64,000 nucleotides of DNA from NCBI RefSeq assembly GCF_042650125.1, contig NZ_JBHSAP010000007.1:434001-498000 (forward strand). Reading direction: 5' to 3'. The notes below the pieces were generated by a model. It was not told the DNA's origin. It saw only the letters and a list, made by a program, of their open reading frames with translations, and searched no databases. The translations under genes and the position numbers were made by a program. This stretch comes from Salinithrix halophila (GTDB taxonomy: Bacteria > Bacillota > Bacilli > Thermoactinomycetales > DSM-45169). Below are positions 60,786 through 64,000 of this stretch, one piece after another; position 1 is the first letter of the stretch; every line of letters begins with the position of its first letter.

Positions 60786-61526
60786 ATGGCCGATTGCTGC
60801 AATAATATTCCTCAGGCATGTATACCGCTGCAACCTACACCCACTCCTCCTGCCCTGACATCGGATTGTTTCGTTGTCAATTCTCTCGTTTGCAGCACAA
60901 ACGTTCAAAAGGTCGCCGAACTCATCCTGCCTGCCGTTACCATTAACCCTATCATTACCATTGATCCAACCGGCACCATCACCCCCCTTGTCACACTGAC
61001 ACCGGATATCAATGGCGCCGTAAGCAACACCCTCCTGATCCGCGATAAAGTGATCAACACCGGTTTTATCCCGGCCAACATCACCATCGCCGGCATCGAG
61101 CTCCCTGTTCAGGTCAACTTGCCCTTCCAACAGGAAACCGAATGCCCAGGGGCTTGCCCGCAAGATACCTTAACGGAGACCCCCTTCCAAGTCGAAGCGG
61201 TGATCGTTCAGGGGATCGCCGCACTGGGAATCACGGTGGCTGCCATTCGGTTTAAAGTCGTCTTCCGTACGACGATAACGGTCACCCGACCCGTCATCGC
61301 CAAACTTCCCGGGGTCAAACCCGTACAGGATTTGAACCCTGACCGCTGCGAAACGAACGGCACCCCGGGATTACCCACCAACGGCAATGCTGGCTCCCTC
61401 AATACATCAACGATCCTCGGTGCGAGCCAACCTCCAGCGATACAGAACCAGCCCAATCAGTCTGGCACAGTATCTCTCCAGCAAAATCCCGGGCAAAATC
61501 AATCCCCCGACGGTTCCGACGGCTAA
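60786..61526 (+). CDS. SPOCS-like candidate spore-surface protein 2
   Basis: 246 aa, starting directly after the previous stop. Cys-rich opening MADCCNNIPQACIPLQP, then a beta-rich TINPIITIDPTGTITPL repeat region and a SPOCS-like part (LLIRDKVINTGFIPANITIA, LPVQVNLPFQQETECPGACP, IRFKVVFRTTITVTRPV). The last 70 residues are Asn/Gln/Ser/Gly-rich and disordered, like tails of coat or exosporium proteins that get glycosylated or cross-linked. There is no signal peptide, as expected for proteins made in the mother cell. Confidence 0.55.
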   Translation: MADCCNNIPQACIPLQPTPTPPALTSDCFVVNSLVCSTNVQKVAELILPAVTINPIITIDPTGTITPLVTLTPDINGAVSNTLLIRDKVINTGFIPANITIAGIELPVQVNLPFQQETECPGACPQDTLTETPFQVEAVIVQGIAALGITVAAIRFKVVFRTTITVTRPVIAKLPGVKPVQDLNPDRCETNGTPGLPTNGNAGSLNTSTILGASQPPAIQNQPNQSGTVSLQQNPGQNQSPDGSDG

Positions 61527-61559
61527 TAGAAAAAAAGGAAATTCACCGGTTAACGATCA

Positions 61560-61584
61560 GACCAATTGTTCAATTGGTCTTTTT
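61560..61584 (+). terminator. Terminator after the SPOCS-like pair
   Basis: GACCAATTG-TT-CAATTGGTC followed by five T; AAAAAGGAAA upstream and TTTTTCCTTT downstream could extend pairing. Confidence 0.85.
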
Positions 61585-61737
61585 CCTTTAGGAGCGATCC
61601 TGCCTTCTTTCAATCTATCGATTCGGTTTATAAGAATATTGTATTCGGTTGGTTAAATTTTGCTATAGATGGTAGTTGGATTTTTGGATCAATGGGTAGA
61701 TTAGGACTTAAAAAAACGCCCCTTGTAGGACGCATGA

Positions 61738-62646
61738 TTAGACGGTCTTTGCTTCCTTCTCGCAGGACGACCCGCAGAATCCCCCGTGCTCTTCTTCACA
61801 ACCGGAACAGCAAAGATACAAGCGGTGGCATGGATCATTCCGGCAGTTGATATAGCGTTCTGACGGTTCGCCGCAGTGAAGGCATCGACCCACCGTCATC
61901 TCCTCCACCCGGTTAACCGATACAGAGAGGCGCTCGTCAAAAACAAAACATTTGCCTTCGAAATCTAACCCCTTCACCTCTGGATCTTTCCCATAGGTAA
62001 CGATCCCACCCTCCAGCTGGGCGACATCCCGGAATCCCTCCTCCAGCATGTAGGCGGTCAGTTTCTCGCAGCGGATCCCCCCCGTGCAGTAGGTAAGGAT
62101 TTTTTTGTCTTTGTAATCAGCCAGGTGGTCTCGGATCCAGTCGGGAAACTCCCGAAACGAACGGACATTGGGACGGATGGCGTTTTTAAAACGGCCAAGG
62201 TCATACTCGTAATCGTTGCGACCATCGAGAATCAGTACCTCTTCGTCCTGCATCGCCTCATGAAATTCTTTGGGAGAGAGGCGTTTTCCGCTTTTCTGAT
62301 TCGGGTCTAATTCCCGGTCGACACGGAAGGTGACCAGCTCTTCTTTAGGGCGCACATGCATTTTTTTAAACGCGTGTCCTTCATGGGGATCTACCTTGAA
62401 TACCATCTCCCGGAACCGAGGGTCCTGGTGCATCGCCTCCATGTAAACCTCCGTGGCGGCAATCGTGCCGGAAACCGTACCGTTGATCCCCTCTTCAGCT
62501 ACCAGAATGCGTCCTTTTAGGCCCAACTCTTGACAGAAAGCGAGATGTCTTTTAGCAAAATCCTTCGGATCATCGATCCGAACGTACTTGTAATATAGCA
62601 AAACTTGATAGCCATCCGTTGATTCGATTTCCTTTGACACTGACAC
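61738..62646 (-). CDS. trhO: tRNA uridine(34) hydroxylase TrhO (rhodanese family)
   Basis: 302 aa. YYKYVRIDDPKDFAKRHLAF and KGRILVAEEGINGTVSGT form the N-terminal acylphosphatase-like domain; the rhodanese domain has LDGRNDYEYDLGRFKNAI and the catalytic Cys in TYCTGGIRCEK; the Cys-rich end (CLHCGEPSERYINC, YLCCSGCEEE) is also typical. TrhO makes 5-hydroxyuridine at tRNA position 34. GTG at 62646 lies 10 bases after AAGGAG; GTG codons at 62655 and 62640 are alternatives. Confidence 0.92.
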   Translation of the reverse strand: MSVSKEIESTDGYQVLLYYKYVRIDDPKDFAKRHLAFCQELGLKGRILVAEEGINGTVSGTIAATEVYMEAMHQDPRFREMVFKVDPHEGHAFKKMHVRPKEELVTFRVDRELDPNQKSGKRLSPKEFHEAMQDEEVLILDGRNDYEYDLGRFKNAIRPNVRSFREFPDWIRDHLADYKDKKILTYCTGGIRCEKLTAYMLEEGFRDVAQLEGGIVTYGKDPEVKGLDFEGKCFVFDERLSVSVNRVEEMTVGRCLHCGEPSERYINCRNDPCHRLYLCCSGCEEEHGGFCGSSCEKEAKTV

Positions 62647-62723
62647 ACCCTTCACACTCCTTCATGACAACCCGCCGCGACAGAGTACCACGACGGGGTT
62701 TCCCTCCCCATTGTAAACCAAGA

Positions 62724-62763
62724 AGCCCCCTTAGGGAAAAGGGGACTTTTCCCTAAGAGGGCT
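62724..62763 (-). terminator. Hairpin at the end of the last gene
   Basis: AGCCCcCTTAGGGAAAA pairs with TTTTCCCTAAGaGGGCT, one mismatch, 6-base loop. It overlaps the final codons of the gene at 62753 and is followed on the minus strand by TTCTTGG. Confidence 0.6.
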
Positions 62764-63994
62764 GGTCGAAAAGATGTTCACCCCGGTGCAACCGCCATGC
62801 AATGTTTGCTGTGCGGGGTATCTCCCGAGCTGTGGGGGCATGGGCAGCCAGATAGCGGGTCATCGCTAGTATAAGTATCCGAGAAGCACGACGGGCAAAG
62901 GCAGTATCTTCTGCCTCCCAGCGGTCATGTTCGTCAAGGGCCGCCTCGATCATCTGGAAAGAATGGAATTCTGCGTCCTCGCGGAGCAGAGAGTAACCCA
63001 GCGTATTGAAGAGAGCACCTTTATCCCCACCGGCATCTAGATAGTCGGCCACCCACTCCGCAGCCTCTGCTACCTGTTGTTGTTTGTCCATCAGCTCGAG
63101 GAGCTCATCGGGATTCAACGGGGAGCGGTCTCCCTCGGCCTTCTCCTCCGGGAGGCGGGCAGCAGGCACGTTGAGGAAGCGATCCAGGTATACACTCATT
63201 GCTCCATGAAACACAGCCCGCATCAAGGCAGGAGATGGCGAACGAAGAAGGCTCTTGTGAACGGCATGGGCATGGGTAAAGGTGTGGAGGACGGTGATCC
63301 AATCACTGAATTCATTTTGCACATGAAAACGAGCAATCCGTTCTGCTGCTGCGAGGGTGACAAGGCGGGCCAACCGGGCAGGGGCCATCCCTGCCTTCAG
63401 GGCAGATACCATCTTTTCGACGGTGGCGACGGGGCGATCCCCTAGGAATCGCTCCATCCACGCTTCTTCTCCGTCTTCTCCTTTTCCGTCGCCGAATGCC
63501 ATCCCTTCCAGCTCCCGAAAGGCGGTATGGAGCGGTGCCACCAAGTCGACGGGTGCCTGCCAGCTATGGCGTTCCTCACTCCGTTCCGCCCCTGCCAACT
63601 GAGGGAGTAGGGAGGTAAGGACCCGCTCTCGCTCTCCATCCCCTACATGCTCCAGCACCTCAAAAGCTTTGTTGTGAAAATCTAGAACATGGCCGGTATC
63701 CATATAGAAATGGTCCGTCAAGGCGGCCAGCATCATATCAGAAAGCTGTCCCGTTTCCGCCCCAGCCCGAATGGCCGTAAGAAGGATTCGTTCCGCCCCC
63801 CTCACATCCCTCACTTCCACCGCCTGCCTGTACCAGCGGGTGAGGCGGGTCAAGTCCACTTCTTCTTCCTCAGGCAAAGCCTCATGCAAAAACCAGGTTC
63901 CCGATCCGGCACTTTCCCAGGCGATATGAACCATGCCATGATAAAGAGCGAGTATCTTCCCTTTCTTATCCAGTCGGGGAAGGATATAGAGCAT
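62753..63994 (-). CDS. Unrecognised alpha-helical protein, possibly truncated by the window edge
   Basis: 413 aa from an ATG six bases inside the window end; the frame may continue beyond it. It is helical and acidic, with a His/Asp cluster DHFYMDTGHVLDFHNKAFEV and later HVQNEFSDWITVLHTFTHAH and HKSLLRSPSPALMRAVFHGA, so metal binding is conceivable. I recall similar helical repeats in proteins annotated beside Rieske-type [2Fe-2S] domains, but no Rieske CxH/CxxH motif lies in the visible part. No function assigned. Confidence 0.6.
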   Translation of the reverse strand: MLYILPRLDKKGKILALYHGMVHIAWESAGSGTWFLHEALPEEEEVDLTRLTRWYRQAVEVRDVRGAERILLTAIRAGAETGQLSDMMLAALTDHFYMDTGHVLDFHNKAFEVLEHVGDGERERVLTSLLPQLAGAERSEERHSWQAPVDLVAPLHTAFRELEGMAFGDGKGEDGEEAWMERFLGDRPVATVEKMVSALKAGMAPARLARLVTLAAAERIARFHVQNEFSDWITVLHTFTHAHAVHKSLLRSPSPALMRAVFHGAMSVYLDRFLNVPAARLPEEKAEGDRSPLNPDELLELMDKQQQVAEAAEWVADYLDAGGDKGALFNTLGYSLLREDAEFHSFQMIEAALDEHDRWEAEDTAFARRASRILILAMTRYLAAHAPTAREIPRTANIAWRLHRGEHLFDQPS

Positions 63995-64000
63995 CGCCGT

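Noticed and set aside
1..64000. CRISPR arrays, tRNA and rRNA genes
   Set aside because: I saw no regularly spaced direct repeats, no cloverleaf with TTCRA arm and no rRNA sequence; only hairpin terminators recur.

Overview
The window comes from a spore-forming, moderately GC-rich member of the Bacillales. Spo0E-like, CgeB-like, YuzB, YuzD, YutI-like, LutABC/LutR and SfsA proteins and frequent TTG/GTG starts behind strong AAGGAGG-type ribosome sites support this. The style fits Thermoactinomycetaceae (Kroppenstedtia/Melghirimyces type), but that family name is inference. I saw no rRNA, tRNA or CRISPR array.

Layout. 1-9 kb: Spo0E-like phosphatase, M29 aminopeptidase, YuzB, a very long exported phosphodiester-glycosidase/metallophosphoesterase fusion, a sortase substrate (LPETS) with its class D sortase, an IS200/IS605-type end remnant and an HPr-like protein without phosphorylation sites. 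9-24 kb: YuzD, reverse transsulfuration genes mccA-mccB, an Nfu-type Fe-S protein, a divergent NRAMP-like transporter, a complete oligopeptide ABC operon (oppA-B-C-D-F), DUF3899, a PqqD-like protein with an OPT transporter, and an HpaB-type flavin hydroxylase. 24-33 kb: lactate/glycolate utilisation, lutP-lutR-lutA-lutB-lutC on the minus strand and glcD-glcF on the plus strand, with a 19-bp palindrome and a cre (CcpA) site between them.

33-45 kb is the most interesting part: a tightly overlapping, mostly AT-richer minus-strand operon encoding an amino-group carrier protein (LysW type, ending WGE), LysX, a half-size degenerate plus a complete DegT-type aminotransferase, LysY, a LysZ-LysK fusion, a split transketolase, an MFS exporter, an ATP-grasp ligase and possibly a flavin reductase, with a divergent LysR regulator. 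No alpha-aminoadipate genes are present, and transketolase plus exporter plus ligase are. This therefore looks like a carrier-protein-based secondary-metabolite pathway of the vazabitide type, not primary lysine synthesis. The expected flow is glutamate to carrier-bound glutamyl phosphate to semialdehyde, C2 addition by transketolase, transamination, release by the LysK domain, ligation and export.

45.7-47.2 kb holds a second candidate system: an XRE-TPR (RRNPP-type) regulator whose stop codon overlaps an unlisted 42-codon gene for a secreted pro-peptide. 47.2-49.9 kb is a gene graveyard (glcF fragment, group II intron reverse transcriptase, Fic, GntR and MFS remnants) around one intact DUF4386 gene. 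49.9-55.1 kb: short-chain dehydrogenase, beta-lactamase-fold hydrolase, NUDIX, NhaC-like antiporter, two small hydrophilic proteins, SfsA. 55.2-61.5 kb: probable spore-surface glycan cluster (acetyltransferase, sugar aminotransferase, two glycosyltransferases, sulfotransferase) next to two Cys-rich SPOCS-like proteins. The window ends with TrhO and an unrecognised protein that may run off the edge.
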